This document shows positions 62,926 to 64,000 of a stretch of DNA of 64,000 nt, piece by piece. The notes below the pieces were generated by a model, which saw only the letters and a program-made list of their open reading frames with translations, was not told where the DNA came from and searched no databases. Source of the stretch: Lutraria lutraria (taxonomy: Eukaryota; Mollusca; Bivalvia; Venerida; Mactridae). The first letter of the stretch is position 1. Each line of letters opens with the position of its first letter. The translations under genes were made by a program, and so were the position numbers. Where the stretch lies: the NCBI GenBank assembly GCA_964023205.1, contig OZ026833.1:6598138-6662137 (forward strand), in the 5' to 3' direction.

Positions 62926-64000
62926 ATACTAGTGAATTTGACATGGAGTAAGATTTACTAGAATTAGCAATATTTTGCTATCACTATCATTTCATTGAAT
63001 CCAGCAGGCATCAATACGGCTGATTACTCATCATCTACGTACTGTATTGTATTTTCATGTTATGCAGCAATCAAGCTTTGAGACAAACATGCAACTACGA
63101 CATTCATATATCCAACCTACGTAGCTGTTGATAATCACCCTCTATTGTCTCAATATGTTCATTCATACAATAGATTGTATAAAAGTTTGTTGAGTCCAGT
63201 AAGTTTAACGCAATTAAACAATGGACAATGTCACACTACTGTATGATATACATCCACTCATAGTTAGGTGACACTCTACCATCAATGAGGCAACAATAAA
63301 CAAGTTAAGTTATTAATTATTAATTTGCCATCATTCTAATCATACAACCAACACTGACACATGCTGAACTAAGTATTTACTTAATTGTCTTCTACAGTGT
63401 ATGTAATCATATGACTATTTGTGAGACACCCACGATTGACCAACACATTAACCTTTTCAGGACAGAAGATTATTTACCACTAAAACATACACAATGCCCA
63501 CTACTAGAGATGTTGGATCATGTAATCACCACAAAGTAAATAACAATATTCAGAGACCTTAACCTTAATGAACAGGAATGCTAAGGCTCCAGCCTAATAT
63601 GGTCATGCAAGTGCCGAATATTTCACTTTAAGCAACTGGCTTTAGTTCATATGAAGATTTTCAAAATTGTACAAAAGCCGTGACATTGTGTCTTTTTTTT
63701 GTGTGTGTATCAGACAGACAGTCAGCCAAATCAACAAAAGAGAATAAGTTCAAGACATAAGTCATTAAAATCAGCCAAGATTCATTATAGGCAAAGCCAA
63801 CTTAAATTGGTTTCTAGTGCTTTACTTATTTATGAATTGATCAACAAGAAATGGTCTGATAATCAAATAAACAATACAATTCACAAACTATATCATGTAA
63901 GCAGATAATAAAAACCATTCTTTTGAATATCGACCTCCTTATATGTCCATGTCATACATTGTACGGCCACAAGTGTTTTAAGTGAAAAGTTTTAATTATC

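Larger units (their letters stand above)
60902..64000. other. Upstream AFF intron, no exon recognised
   Basis: A phase-1 exon must precede 60901 but none is visible here. Two SINE-like pieces (60995-61199, 62637-62925) and a G run (61511-61523) are present. 61800-62630 and 62930-64000 hold only AT-rich sequence. No CpG-rich promoter is seen, so the gene's 5' end lies further right. Confidence 0.5.

Overview
This is an AT-rich animal (metazoan) genomic window, dominated by introns and repeats. I read it as a mollusc, most likely a bivalve. The reasons are: widely spaced small exons with GT-AG introns; many tRNA-derived SINEs; abundant short inverted-repeat elements; long homopolymeric G runs; and dispersed repeats ending in a 'gtggacgccgcc' block that I associate with clam and mussel genomes. 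There are no bacterial-type genes, operons or CRISPR arrays.

The only gene I can support runs leftwards (minus strand) across almost the whole window. Ten exons join in one open frame of 951 complete codons with every splice phase matching (60661-60901, 59703-59790, 49739-49797, 27306-27489, 25413-26986, 16814-17126, 15659-15783, 13873-13936, 13230-13363, 2989-3063). The product is an AF4/FMR2 (AFF, Drosophila lilliputian) family protein, the scaffold of the super elongation complex. In order it has an acidic/serine domain, a second serine/acidic stretch, a Trp motif, a long basic/serine-rich region with the AF9/ENL-binding motif (VIVRLDLNLL) and nuclear-localisation-like basic clusters, a Ser/His/Gln-rich exon, and the start of the C-terminal homology domain. 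The 5' exons (P-TEFb- and ELL-binding N-terminus) lie beyond 64000. The last exons of the C-terminal domain and the 3'UTR lie before position 1, or were not recognised in 1-2988.

Layout: 1-2988 intron with SINEs and a CAT/TCA microsatellite; 3064-13229 a 10 kb intron with three tandem arrays and several inverted-repeat elements; 13230-17126 five-exon neighbourhood coding the C-terminal domain; 17127-25412 intron with a GGGCTAGT inverted-repeat element; 25413-27489 the largest exon and the serine-rich exon; 27490-49738 a 22 kb intron with tandem repeats and mobile elements; 49739-49797 a 59-bp exon; 49798-59702 a 10 kb intron with a 1.9 kb, 22-bp minisatellite; 59703-60901 two exons; 60902-64000 non-coding flank or intron.

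The most interesting non-genic features are four equal-length 84-bp near-perfect hairpins (one starts 28 bp past a splice donor), nine copies of an ACAGTCAAACCTGTG inverted-repeat element, a 50-bp tandem array that seems to have grown out of another inverted-repeat family, and a 345-bp element bounded by a perfect 10-bp direct repeat and carrying a hammerhead-like core. No clearly new biological system is present.
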